NCBI RefSeq assembly: GCF_004151105.1
Contig: NZ_PHRF01000020.1
Coordinates: 90,412-154,411 of the forward strand
Direction of reading: 5' to 3'
DNA from: Streptomyces sp. L-9-10
GTDB taxonomy: Bacteria; Actinomycetota; Actinomycetes; Streptomycetales; Streptomycetaceae
DNA: 64,000 nucleotides
Position 1 is the first letter of the stretch, and the number at the start of each line of letters is the position of its first letter. Positions 19,636-27,719 of this stretch are shown here, one piece after another. The position numbers and the translations under genes are program-made. Under the pieces are notes generated by a model. That model was not told the DNA's origin, searched no databases, and saw only the letters and a list, made by a program, of their open reading frames with translations.

Positions 19636-20817
19636 ATGAATCCCAGCCATCGCGTCACCGTCATCGGCGGCGGCTTCGCCGGGCTCACCGCCGCCATCAG
19701 CGCCGCCGAGTCGGGCGCCGCCGTCACCCTGTACGAGGCCCACCGCACCCTCGGCGGCCGGGGCCGCACCGCTCAGGGCCCGTACGCGGCCAACGACGGG
19801 CCGCACGCCCTCTACAGCCACGGGCCGCACTGGGCCTGGCTGCGCCGGCGCGGTCTGCTCGGTCCGATGGCGTCCGCGCCCCTGCGCGAGGGCCACCGCT
19901 TCCGCTTCCACCGGGCCGGGGCACTGCGCAGGACCCCGCCCCTCGGGGTGTTCACCCTCGCCCGCCGCAAGACCGAAACCGCCCCGGTGGACACCGACTT
20001 CATGACCTGGGCCACGGAGCTGGCCGGCGCCTCCACCGCACGCGCCGCCGCACACTTCGCCGCCGTCGCCCTCTTCCACCACGACCCCGGCGCGCTCTCC
20101 GCCGCCTTCGTCCAGGAGCGGCTGCGGCGCGCCACCGCCATGCCGCCCGAGGCCCGCTACCCGGTCGGCGGCTGGGGCCGGTTGACCGACCGGATGGCCG
20201 CGCACGCCCGGAGTCTGGGCGTGCGGATCGAGACCGGCGTACGGATCGACAGCCTCCCCGAGCACACCCCCGTGATCGTCGCGACCTCCCTGGAAGCGGC
20301 CCGCCGCCTGCTCAAGGACGACAGCCTGCGCTGGACCGGCGGCCGAACCGCGCTGCTGGACCTCGCGCTGCGTACGCGCAAGGGCGACCCGTTCATCGTC
20401 TCGGACCTCGACGCGCCCGGCTGGCTCGAACGGTTCACCGCGCAGGATCCGTCCCTCGCCCCGACCGGTGAGCAACTGCTCCAGGGCCACTTCCCCATCG
20501 GCCCCGACGCGTCCAAGGCCGAGGGCATCGCCCGCGCCGAAACCCTGCTCGACCTGGGGTTTCCCGGCTGGCGCGACCGTACCGCCTGGCGGCGCGAGTC
20601 CCTCGCGACGGGCCGTACCGGAGCCGTCGACCCGCCGGGCACCACCTGGCGGGACCGGCCCCGTATCGACCGGGGCCAGGGCGTCTTCCTCGCGGGTGAC
20701 GAGGTCGCCGCGCCCGGGGTGCTCACGGAGGTCTCGTTCAACAGCGGGATCGGCGCGGCGGCGCTGGCCGTCCAGCAGCTCTCGGCCCTCAACCAGCAGA
20801 GCTCCGACGCCGCTTGA
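19636..20817 (+). CDS. FAD-dependent oxidoreductase (NAD(P)-binding Rossmann protein)
   Basis: A 393-residue amine-oxidase/phytoene-desaturase-like flavoprotein. The dinucleotide motif VIGGGFAGLTAAISAAESGA is at the N-terminus, followed by LYEAHRTLGGRGRT. The C-terminal FAD-contact segment is GVFLAGDEVAAPGVLTEVSF. The substrate is not visible. The ATG at 19636 is preceded by GGAGAGA. The gene is followed by a 180-bp array of 8-bp repeats before the SoxR-type promoter of the next gene, so it is probably a single-gene unit. Confidence 0.82.
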   Translation: MNPSHRVTVIGGGFAGLTAAISAAESGAAVTLYEAHRTLGGRGRTAQGPYAANDGPHALYSHGPHWAWLRRRGLLGPMASAPLREGHRFRFHRAGALRRTPPLGVFTLARRKTETAPVDTDFMTWATELAGASTARAAAHFAAVALFHHDPGALSAAFVQERLRRATAMPPEARYPVGGWGRLTDRMAAHARSLGVRIETGVRIDSLPEHTPVIVATSLEAARRLLKDDSLRWTGGRTALLDLALRTRKGDPFIVSDLDAPGWLERFTAQDPSLAPTGEQLLQGHFPIGPDASKAEGIARAETLLDLGFPGWRDRTAWRRESLATGRTGAVDPPGTTWRDRPRIDRGQGVFLAGDEVAAPGVLTEVSFNSGIGAAALAVQQLSALNQQSSDAA

Positions 20818-20828
20818 CCGCTCCCTCG

Positions 20829-21007
20829 CTCGGCCGCCCGACCGCTCGGCCGCTCGGCCGCTCGGCCGCTCGGCCGCATGCCGGCCTGCCCGCCGGACCG
20901 CCACACCGCCCGGACCGCCGGACCGCCGGACCGCCGGACCGCCGTGCCGCTGTGCCGCTGTGCCGCTGTGCCGCTGTGCCGCTGTGCCGCCATACCGCTG
21001 TGCCGCT
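20829..21007. repeat. 180-bp array with an 8-bp period
   Basis: Three consecutive blocks keep an 8-bp register: CTCGGCCG (at least five copies, 20829-20876), CCGGACCG (about four, 20890-20943) and GTGCCGCT (20944-21007, eight units, six of them exact). Almost every unit contains CCG at the same position. It abuts the SoxR-type operator. Because 8 is not a multiple of 3, it is not selected as a protein repeat. Confidence 0.9.
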
Positions 21008-21037
21008 TGACCTCAACCATGCTTGAGGTCATTGGCT
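21007..21037 (+). promoter_or_regulatory. SoxR box and MerR-type promoter of the quinone oxidoreductase
   Basis: Perfect inverted repeat TGACCTCAA (21008-21016) and TTGAGGTCA (21023-21031) with 6 nt between. It resembles the SoxR operator core CCTCAA...TTGAGG. The left arm overlaps a TTGACC -35 (21007-21012), and a 19-bp spacer leads to a weak -10 TTGGCT, the long spacing typical of MerR-family activation. S. coelicolor SoxR is known to control a quinone oxidoreductase gene (SCO4266, from memory). Confidence 0.78.
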
Positions 21038-21090
21038 GTTCCCCGTACGCCGGACACCTTCGTACGCCGGACCACCCCTGGGAGCCCGCC

Positions 21091-22101
21091 ATGCACGCCA
21101 TCCGCCTCCACGCCTTCGGCCCCGCCGAGAACCTCGTCCACGAGCGGACCGACGACCCCGTACCCGGCCCCGGCCAGGTCCGGATCGCCGTCGCCGCGGC
21201 CGGGGTCCATCTCCTCGACACCGCCCTGCGCGAGGGCATGCGGGGCCCGTACCCCGCCCCCGCCGAACTGCCCACCATCCCCGGCCGCGAGGTGGCCGGT
21301 ACGGTCGAGTCGCTCGGCGAGGGCGTGGACACGGGCTGGCTCGGCAAGCGGGTCGTCGCCCATCTCGGGATGGTCCCGGGCGGTTACGCGGAGCTGGCCG
21401 TCACCGACACGGCACGGCTCCACGAGATCCCGGCCGGGCTCGACGAGGCCGAGGCCGTCGCCATGATCGGCACGGGCCGTACGACCATGGGCATCCTCCA
21501 GTTCACGGATCTCGGCCCCGACGACATCGCCCTCGTACCGGCGGCGGCCGGCGGCATCGGCACGCTCCTCGTCCAGTACGCGAAGAACGCCGGCGCCACC
21601 GTCATCGGACTGGCGGGCGGCGCGGCCAAGGTCGCGCGGGTCGCCGCGAACGGCGCCGACCTCGCCGTCGACTACACCCTGCCCGACTGGCCCGAGCGGG
21701 TCCGCGCCCACCTGCGCGACCGGCTGGGCGACCGGCGCGCGACCGTCGTCTTCGACTCCGTCGGCGGGGCGACCGGGCGCGCCGCCGTCGACCTTCTCGG
21801 CAAGGGCGGCAAGCACATCGTCTTCGGCTGGTCGGGCGAGGGGCCGCACGACGGGGAGCCGCTGACCTTCACCGACGAGGAACTGGCGGAGCGCGGCATC
21901 ACCTCCGAGTCCGTCCTCGGGCCGGTGATGATCGCCAAGGCGGGCGGCGACGTCCGCGCGCTCGAAGAGCGGTCACTTGCCGAGGCCGCCGCGGGACGGC
22001 TGCGCCCCGCCGTACAGCGCTTCCCGCTGGCGAACGCGGCCTGGGCGCACCGCGCGCTGGAGACCCGCGGAACGATGGGGAAGGTCGTCCTGGAGCCGTA
22101 A
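21091..22101 (+). CDS. Zinc-free MDR quinone/NADPH oxidoreductase, SoxR target
   Basis: A 336-residue medium-chain reductase of the quinone oxidoreductase branch. It has the catalytic fold (HAFGPAENLVHERTDDPV, TIPGREVAGTVESLG) and the NADPH-binding VPAAAGGIGTLLVQYAKNAGA, and lacks the Cys zinc cluster of alcohol dehydrogenases. It probably reduces quinones or redox-cycling compounds. The ATG at 21091 with GGGAG upstream fits the usual N-terminus. The SoxR box 60-80 bp upstream implies induction by redox-active compounds such as phenazines, quinones or pigments. Confidence 0.88.
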   Translation: MHAIRLHAFGPAENLVHERTDDPVPGPGQVRIAVAAAGVHLLDTALREGMRGPYPAPAELPTIPGREVAGTVESLGEGVDTGWLGKRVVAHLGMVPGGYAELAVTDTARLHEIPAGLDEAEAVAMIGTGRTTMGILQFTDLGPDDIALVPAAAGGIGTLLVQYAKNAGATVIGLAGGAAKVARVAANGADLAVDYTLPDWPERVRAHLRDRLGDRRATVVFDSVGGATGRAAVDLLGKGGKHIVFGWSGEGPHDGEPLTFTDEELAERGITSESVLGPVMIAKAGGDVRALEERSLAEAAAGRLRPAVQRFPLANAAWAHRALETRGTMGKVVLEP

Positions 22102-22375
22102 CCGGCCGTCCGGAATGGGGGGAAGACCCCGTACCGGCGCCGGGACGGGGGTCCAGCGCCGGTACGGCACCCCCCCTCGCACCCCCTCGCGCCCCCTCGC
22201 ACTCCTTTCGCGTCACCTGAAGGGGGAGGGGCGCGAGAAGCGAAGACCACCGATTCGTGGTGTTCTGTGCAGAGATTTGACTGACGCGATGCGAGGGGCG
22301 ATCCGGCAGAGATTCACGGTGAGGGGTGAGGGGTGAGGGCGGTGAGCGCTGTGAGGGCGGTGAGGGACGATCCCG

Positions 22376-23962
22376 ATGAGTGACCCGCCGGCGTCCGGCG
22401 CACAGCCACCCCCACCGCCGCCACCCCCACCGCCGCCTCCACGGCCACCCGGCCCGCTGCCCGGCGCCGTGGTCGACCCCCACCGCTGGTGGGCCCTGGC
22501 CGTCATCGCGACGGCTCAGCTCATGGTCGTGCTCGACGCCACCATCGTGAACATCGCCCTGCCCTCCGCCCAGCGCGATCTCGGCCTCACCAACGGCAAC
22601 CGGCAGTGGGTGATCACCGCCTACACCCTCGCCTTCGGCGGACTCCTGCTGCTCGGCGGCCGGATCGCCGACCTCGTCGGCCGCAAACGCACCTTCATCG
22701 TCGGACTGATCGGCTTCGCCGCGGCTTCCGCGATCGGCGGCGCGTCCACCGGCCCCGAGATGCTCTTCGCCGCCCGCGCGCTCCAGGGCGTCTTCGCCGC
22801 GCTCCTCGCGCCGTCCGCGCTCTCCCTGCTCACCACCACCTTCACCGGTGGCACCGAGCGGGCCAAGGCGTTCGGGATCTTCAGCGCCATCGCGGGCGCG
22901 GGCTCCGCCATCGGACTGCTCGTCGGCGGCGTGCTCACCGAGTTCCTCAGCTGGCGCTGGTGCCTCTACGTCAATGTCCCGATCGCCGTGATCGCCGTCG
23001 TCGGCGCGCTCACCCTCCTCAGCGACCGGGCGGGCACCCGGGGAGCGCACCTCGACATCCCCGGTGTCGTCCTCGGCTGCGGCGGGCTCGTCGCCCTCGT
23101 CTACGGGCTCAGCGAGGCCGAGACCGACGGCTGGACCGCCCCGCTCGTCCTGGGCCTGCTCCTCGGGGGCGTCGCGCTGCTCGGCGTCTTCACGTGGTGG
23201 CAGACCCGCTCCCCCGGCCCGCTGCTGCCCCCGCACGTCATCCGCGACCGCAACCGCGGCGGCTCGGTGCTCACCATGTGCCTGACGACCATCGGGCTGT
23301 TCGGGGCGTTCCTGTTCATGACGTACTTCTTCCAGAACATCCTCGGCTACTCACCGCTCAGAACCGGTCTCGCCTTCCTGCCGCTGACCGTCGCGATCGT
23401 CGTCGGATCCACCCAGATCTCCGCCCGGCTGCTGCCCTACGTACCGCCGCGGCTGCTGCTGGGACCGGGGCTGCTGCTCGCCTCCGGCGGGCTGTACACG
23501 CTGACCTTCATCGACACCCACTCCAGCTACCCCACCCACATCCTGCCCGGCACGCTGCTGCTCGGGCTGGGCCTGGGGCTGACGTTCATGCCCGCCATCT
23601 CCACCGCCACCACGGGCGTCGCGCCGAAGGACGCCGGGGTCAGCTCCGCCACCGTCAACACGGCTCAGCAGATCGGGGGTTCCATCGGTACGGCGCTGCT
23701 CAACACCCTCGCGACGACCGCCACGGCGACGTACCTGACGAGTCATCTCGCGGCGGCGGAGCGGCAGGCGGCACCGAAGGGAGGGCTCACGCCCGCGCAG
23801 AAGGCCGACATCGTGAACACCGGCACCGTCCACGGCTTCACCGTCGCCATGGCCTGGGCGGCCGTCATTCTGCTGGTGGCGGCGGCGATCGCCGTGCTGC
23901 TCGTCAACGGCGGTTCGCCGCGCAGCAGGGAGGCGGCGGGCGAGGCGGCACCGGCCGCCTGA
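22376..23962 (+). CDS. DHA2-family MFS drug exporter (EmrB/QacA type)
   Basis: A 528-residue transporter with about 14 membrane segments, predicted to export drugs by proton antiport. The family motif is LDATIVNIALPSAQRDL in helix 1, with GGRIADLVGRKRTF in the first inner loop and LAPSALSLLTTTF further on. The C-terminal half has the usual VSSATVNTAQQIGGSIGTAL. The N-terminus carries a run of 12 prolines (encoded in the same place as Pro-rich low complexity) before the first helix. GAGGGACG precedes the ATG at 22376. Confidence 0.9.
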   Translation: MSDPPASGAQPPPPPPPPPPPPRPPGPLPGAVVDPHRWWALAVIATAQLMVVLDATIVNIALPSAQRDLGLTNGNRQWVITAYTLAFGGLLLLGGRIADLVGRKRTFIVGLIGFAAASAIGGASTGPEMLFAARALQGVFAALLAPSALSLLTTTFTGGTERAKAFGIFSAIAGAGSAIGLLVGGVLTEFLSWRWCLYVNVPIAVIAVVGALTLLSDRAGTRGAHLDIPGVVLGCGGLVALVYGLSEAETDGWTAPLVLGLLLGGVALLGVFTWWQTRSPGPLLPPHVIRDRNRGGSVLTMCLTTIGLFGAFLFMTYFFQNILGYSPLRTGLAFLPLTVAIVVGSTQISARLLPYVPPRLLLGPGLLLASGGLYTLTFIDTHSSYPTHILPGTLLLGLGLGLTFMPAISTATTGVAPKDAGVSSATVNTAQQIGGSIGTALLNTLATTATATYLTSHLAAAERQAAPKGGLTPAQKADIVNTGTVHGFTVAMAWAAVILLVAAAIAVLLVNGGSPRSREAAGEAAPAA

Positions 23963-23985
23963 CGCCGCCCCCGTACTGATCCCGG

Positions 23986-24465
23986 CTACCGGGACGACGC
24001 CCCCAGCGCGCCGAGCGCCTCGTCCGTCAGCCGGAACACCGTCCACTCGTCCTGCGGCGCCGCGCCCAGCGACCGGTAGAACGCGATCGACGGCTCGTTC
24101 CAGTCCAGGACGGACCACTCCAGCCGCTCGTACCCGCGCTCCACACAGATCCGCGCCAGCTCGGTCAGCAGCGCCTTGCCGTGCCCGCCGCCACGCCGGT
24201 CGGGGCGTACGTACAGATCCTCCAGGTAGATTCCCCGGACGCCACGCCACGTGGAGAAGTTGAGGAACCAGAGCGCGAACCCGGCGGGCTCCCCGTCCTC
24301 CGTCTCCGCGATATGCGCGTACGCGGCGGGCCGCTCCCCGAACAGCGCCTCGCGCAGCTGCTCCTCGGTCGCGCGTGCCTCGTCCAGGGCCTTCTCATAC
24401 TCCGCCAGCTCACGGATCATCGCGTGGATCACCGGAACGTCAGCGGGTGTGGCGGTACGAATCAT
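23986..24465 (-). CDS. GNAT-family N-acetyltransferase
   Basis: A 159-residue acetyl-CoA transferase. It begins IRTATPADVPVIHAMIREL, the typical GNAT first strand and helix, and has the acetyl-CoA loop DRRGGGHGKALLTELARICV. The order EDLYVRPDRRGGGHG and LEWSVLDWNEPSIAFYRSLGA matches the spermidine/diamine acetyltransferase-like subgroup. ATG at 24465. It converges with the MFS gene, with a 23-bp gap. A 25-bp repeat array lies upstream. Confidence 0.87.
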   Translation of the reverse strand: MIRTATPADVPVIHAMIRELAEYEKALDEARATEEQLREALFGERPAAYAHIAETEDGEPAGFALWFLNFSTWRGVRGIYLEDLYVRPDRRGGGHGKALLTELARICVERGYERLEWSVLDWNEPSIAFYRSLGAAPQDEWTVFRLTDEALGALGASSR

Positions 24466-24486
24466 GGGCCCAGACTCCCCTGCCGC

Positions 24487-24592
24487 CCGGCACTCGCGCC
24501 AGTTGTCCCTGCCGCCCGTCCCGCCAGTTGTCCCCGCCGGCCCTCGCACCGGTTGTCCCCGCCCGCCCTCGCACCGGTTGTCCCCGCCGACT
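24487..24592. repeat. Degenerate 25-bp tandem repeat
   Basis: About four copies built around GTTGTCCCCGCC and CCTCGCACCG, starting near 24502, 24529, 24551 and 24576. It lies in the gap between two leftward genes and carries the promoter region of the GNAT gene. Confidence 0.65.
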
Positions 24593-24602
24593 GCCCCGCC
24601 GG

Positions 24603-25493
24603 CTATCGCGCCAGCAGCGACCGGGCGATCGACACCTGGTCCGGTTGCAGCGCGCGCTCCCCGTCCGCCACGTGCCACAGACTGTTCTGGAGCACCCGCC
24701 CCAGCGTCCAGGCCCGCGCCCGCGCCCGGTCAAGGCCCAGCACGTCCGTCATCAGGTCGAAGCGCCACAGCGTCCCCGCCGCGTCGAACCGGTTGTCGAG
24801 GGCCGGCATCAGCTCGAACCCCGGGTCGCCCGCCAACGGCTTCGGGTCGATCGCCAGCCACGGTTCCCGGGGGTCGTCGGGGTGGGACGCGAGCACGTTC
24901 TCGTAGTGCAGATCCCAGTGCAGCAGCCGGTCCCCGGGCTCGCCCGCCACCTCGCGCACCGCCGCCGCGCAGTCGCGCAGCAGCCTCCGCTCGCCCTCGT
25001 CCGGCAGCGACCGCGACGCGACCGGTACGTCGTCGAGCATGCGCGCGGCGATGTCCCCCAGGGTGCGCATCCCGGCCGGGGCCGGCACCGACGTCAGCCG
25101 CGCCAGCAACTCCGCGATGATGCGGACCGCCTCGCGCGAGTCCACCGCGCCCAGGTCCCGGGTGGCGAGCCGCTCCAGCAGCAGCGTGCCCGTCTCGTCG
25201 TCGTACTCCAGCAGCCGTACGGCACCGTCGCCGTCCCACACGCGCAGCGCCACCGGCTCCCCGGCCGACTCCTCGTCCAGATGCTGGAGCTTCAGCACGG
25301 CGGGCGTACCGTCCACCCGCTCCACCGGCAGCACCAGCGCGCACATGCCGTACATCGAAGGGCCGGTACGGCGCAGCTTCCACCGCTCCAGGAAATCGGC
25401 CGCCCGGCCAGGCAGCGCCGCGATGAAGGCGCGGCCGGCCTCGCCCAGGATCTTCGACTGTGTTTCCGCCAACTCCACCGGAATGTCAATCAC
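24603..25493 (-). CDS. APH(6)/hydroxyurea-resistance family kinase
   Basis: A 296-residue phosphotransferase of the streptomycin 6-kinase type. It shows GAVRLLEYDDETGTLLLERL in the N-lobe, the catalytic loop LLHWDLHYENVLA (His-x-Asp with the Asn four on) and the metal-binding AIDPKPLAGDPGFELMPAL. Members phosphorylate streptomycin or hydroxyurea, but many streptomycete copies have unknown targets. GTG start at 25493. It is divergent from the rhomboid-like gene, whose first codon is only about 35 bp away, so the promoters must overlap. Confidence 0.85.
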   Translation of the reverse strand: MIDIPVELAETQSKILGEAGRAFIAALPGRAADFLERWKLRRTGPSMYGMCALVLPVERVDGTPAVLKLQHLDEESAGEPVALRVWDGDGAVRLLEYDDETGTLLLERLATRDLGAVDSREAVRIIAELLARLTSVPAPAGMRTLGDIAARMLDDVPVASRSLPDEGERRLLRDCAAAVREVAGEPGDRLLHWDLHYENVLASHPDDPREPWLAIDPKPLAGDPGFELMPALDNRFDAAGTLWRFDLMTDVLGLDRARARAWTLGRVLQNSLWHVADGERALQPDQVSIARSLLAR

Positions 25494-25527
25494 GTCACCG
25501 ATCCTACGGGCGTGGGTGAATCGGCCC

Positions 25528-26268
25528 ATGCGCCGTTTCCTCCGCCAGGCACGCCGGGCCTCCCGGGCCCGCCAGGCACCCCAGGCCTCCCGGGCCCGCC
25601 AGGTCCGCCGGGTCCGCCGCGCGGTCCGCGCCGGGATCGTCTGGATCACGAGCGCCCCCGGCACCTATCTCTGGCTGGCGGCCCTCTTCGTCACCACCGT
25701 CGCCCTCCACCGCATGTCACCGGGGTTCGAGGAGGACTTCCTGCGCCGGCGCTCCACCAACATCCACGAGCTGTCCACCGACCCGGTCCGGGTGCTCATC
25801 GCCAGCGCCTTCTATATCGACGGCGGTACGTGGGCCCCGTACGCCGTGCTCTACACGGTCTTCCACGCACCGGCGGAACACTGGCTCGGCACCGCGCGCT
25901 GGCTGGCCGTCGTCGCCCTCGCGCATGTCGGCGCCACGCTGATCAGCGAAGGCGTCCTGAGCTGGGCCATCCGGCACGGTCACGCCCCGCAGTCCGCCGT
26001 CAACACGCTCGATATCGGGGTCAGCTACGCGCTCGCCGGCGTCATCGCCGTCCTGACGTACCGCGTGCCGAAGCCCTGGCATCTGCCCTACCTCGGCGCC
26101 ATCCTCATCTTCTTCGGCACCCCCCTGATCGCCGAGCGCAGCTTCACCGACCTCGGCCACTTCGCCGCCGTCCTGATCGGCCTCGCCTGCTACCCGCTCA
26201 CGCGGGTCCGCGGACGCCGCCGAAACCTGGACAGACGTACGGACAACGGTGTACGAACACCCTCATGA
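25528..26268 (+). CDS. Rhomboid-like membrane protein
   Basis: A 246-residue integral membrane protein with about six helices after an Arg-rich N-terminus made of RQAxRxSRAR repeats. It matches the actinobacterial rhomboid-like group. A GxSx motif (DIGVSYAL) gives a possible catalytic Ser, and GHFAAVLIGL in the last helix a possible catalytic His. Proteolytic activity is inference. The ATG at 25528 and a GTG at 25516 are both in frame. Its stop overlaps the next gene by 4 bp (ATGA), so both are co-translated. Confidence 0.72.
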   Translation: MRRFLRQARRASRARQAPQASRARQVRRVRRAVRAGIVWITSAPGTYLWLAALFVTTVALHRMSPGFEEDFLRRRSTNIHELSTDPVRVLIASAFYIDGGTWAPYAVLYTVFHAPAEHWLGTARWLAVVALAHVGATLISEGVLSWAIRHGHAPQSAVNTLDIGVSYALAGVIAVLTYRVPKPWHLPYLGAILIFFGTPLIAERSFTDLGHFAAVLIGLACYPLTRVRGRRRNLDRRTDNGVRTPS

Positions 26269-27695
26269 CCAGCGCGAACAACGGCGGCACGAGCCACAGC
26301 GGCACGAGCAACGGCGGTATCTCCTTCTGGTACGCGCGGGACGGCATCCCCGCCCCCCGCGAGCCACTGCCGGGCGACGCGACCGCCGATGTCTGCATCG
26401 TCGGCGGCGGCTATACCGGCCTGTGGACGGCGTACTACCTCAAGAAGGCCGTCCCGTTCCTGACCATCACCGTCCTGGAAGGCAAGTTCTGCGGCTACGG
26501 CGCCTCCGGCCGCAACGGCGGCTGGCTCTACAACGGCGTCGCGGGCCGCGACCGCTACGCCCAACTGCACGGCCACGAGTCCGCCGTCCGCCTCCAGCGG
26601 GCCATGAACGACACCGTCGCCGAGGTCATACGCGTGGCCGACGAGGAGCGGATCGACGCCGACATCCACCGGGGCGGCGTCCTCGAAGTCGCCCGTACGC
26701 CCGCCCAGCTCGCCCGCCTCAAGGCGTTCCACGCCGCCGAGATCGCCTTCGGCGAGAGCGACCGCACCCTCCACGGCGCCCGCGAGACCGCCGAACGCGT
26801 CCGGGTCGCCGGAGCCGTCGGGTCCAGCTGGACCCCGCACGGCGCCCGGCTGCACCCCGCCAAGCTGGTCACGGGCCTCGCCGCGGCCGTCGAGGCGCTC
26901 GGCGTCACGATCCACGAGTCGACGCCGGTCACCGAGATCAAGCCGAAACACGCCGTCACCCCGTACGGCACGGTCCGCGCGCCCTACATCCTGCGCTGCA
27001 CCGAAGGCTTCACGGCGACCCTCAAGGGCGCCCGCCGCGCCTGGCTCCCGATGAACTCCTCGATGATCGCCACCGAACCGCTCCCCGCCGAGATCTGGGA
27101 CACCATCGGCTGGGACGGCCGCGAAACCCTCGGCGACATGGCCCACACCTACATGTACGCGCAGCGCACCGCCGACGACCGCATCGCCCTCGGTGGCCGC
27201 GGCCACCCGTACCGCTACGGCTCGAGGGCGGCCCGCCTCGGCCACCCGTCCGGCACCGAGCCCGCCACCATCGAGGCCCTGCGCGGCATCCTGGCCGACT
27301 TCTTCCCCACCACCGCGGGCGTCCGTATCGACCACGCCTGGTCCGGCGTCCTCGGCGTCCCCCGCGACTGGTGCGCCACGGTCACGCTCGACCGCACCAC
27401 CGGCCTGGGCTGGGCGGGCGGCTACGTGGGCTCCGGCGTGGCCACCACCAACCTCGCGGCCCGCACCCTCCGCGACCTGATCCAACAGGACTCCGGCCAG
27501 TCGGGCCCCACGGACCTGACCACGCTCCCCTGGGTCAACCACAAGGTCCGCCGATGGGAACCGGAACCCTTCCGCTGGCTGGGCGTCCACGGCATGTACG
27601 CGGCCTACCGCACGGCGGACCGCAGAGAATCCACGGCCTCCACCGCCGACACCCACCCCCTGGCCCGCACGGCCAACCGCATCGCGGGCCGCTGA
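26265..27695 (+). CDS. DadA-type FAD-dependent amine oxidoreductase
   Basis: A 476-residue flavoprotein of the glycine/D-amino acid oxidase (DAO) family. The FAD motif is CIVGGGYTGLWTAYYL, followed by LEGKFCGYGASGRNGGW, where Cys or His can bind FAD covalently in relatives. The C-terminus has DHAWSGVLGVPRDW and GWAGGYVGSGVATTNLA. Substrate is probably an amine or amino acid. Its start overlaps the rhomboid-like gene by 4 bp, an odd pairing of a membrane protein and a soluble oxidase. It ends 24 bp from the convergent peptidase of the peptide cluster. Confidence 0.85.
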   Translation: MTSANNGGTSHSGTSNGGISFWYARDGIPAPREPLPGDATADVCIVGGGYTGLWTAYYLKKAVPFLTITVLEGKFCGYGASGRNGGWLYNGVAGRDRYAQLHGHESAVRLQRAMNDTVAEVIRVADEERIDADIHRGGVLEVARTPAQLARLKAFHAAEIAFGESDRTLHGARETAERVRVAGAVGSSWTPHGARLHPAKLVTGLAAAVEALGVTIHESTPVTEIKPKHAVTPYGTVRAPYILRCTEGFTATLKGARRAWLPMNSSMIATEPLPAEIWDTIGWDGRETLGDMAHTYMYAQRTADDRIALGGRGHPYRYGSRAARLGHPSGTEPATIEALRGILADFFPTTAGVRIDHAWSGVLGVPRDWCATVTLDRTTGLGWAGGYVGSGVATTNLAARTLRDLIQQDSGQSGPTDLTTLPWVNHKVRRWEPEPFRWLGVHGMYAAYRTADRRESTASTADTHPLARTANRIAGR

Positions 27696-27719
27696 TGGTG
27701 ATATCCCCTTGGACAAGCC

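Noticed and set aside
24375..27695. 1106-codon fused frame over kinase, rhomboid and oxidase genes
   Set aside because: The upstream two thirds lack motifs and overlap three better-supported genes; the real start is the ATG at 26265.
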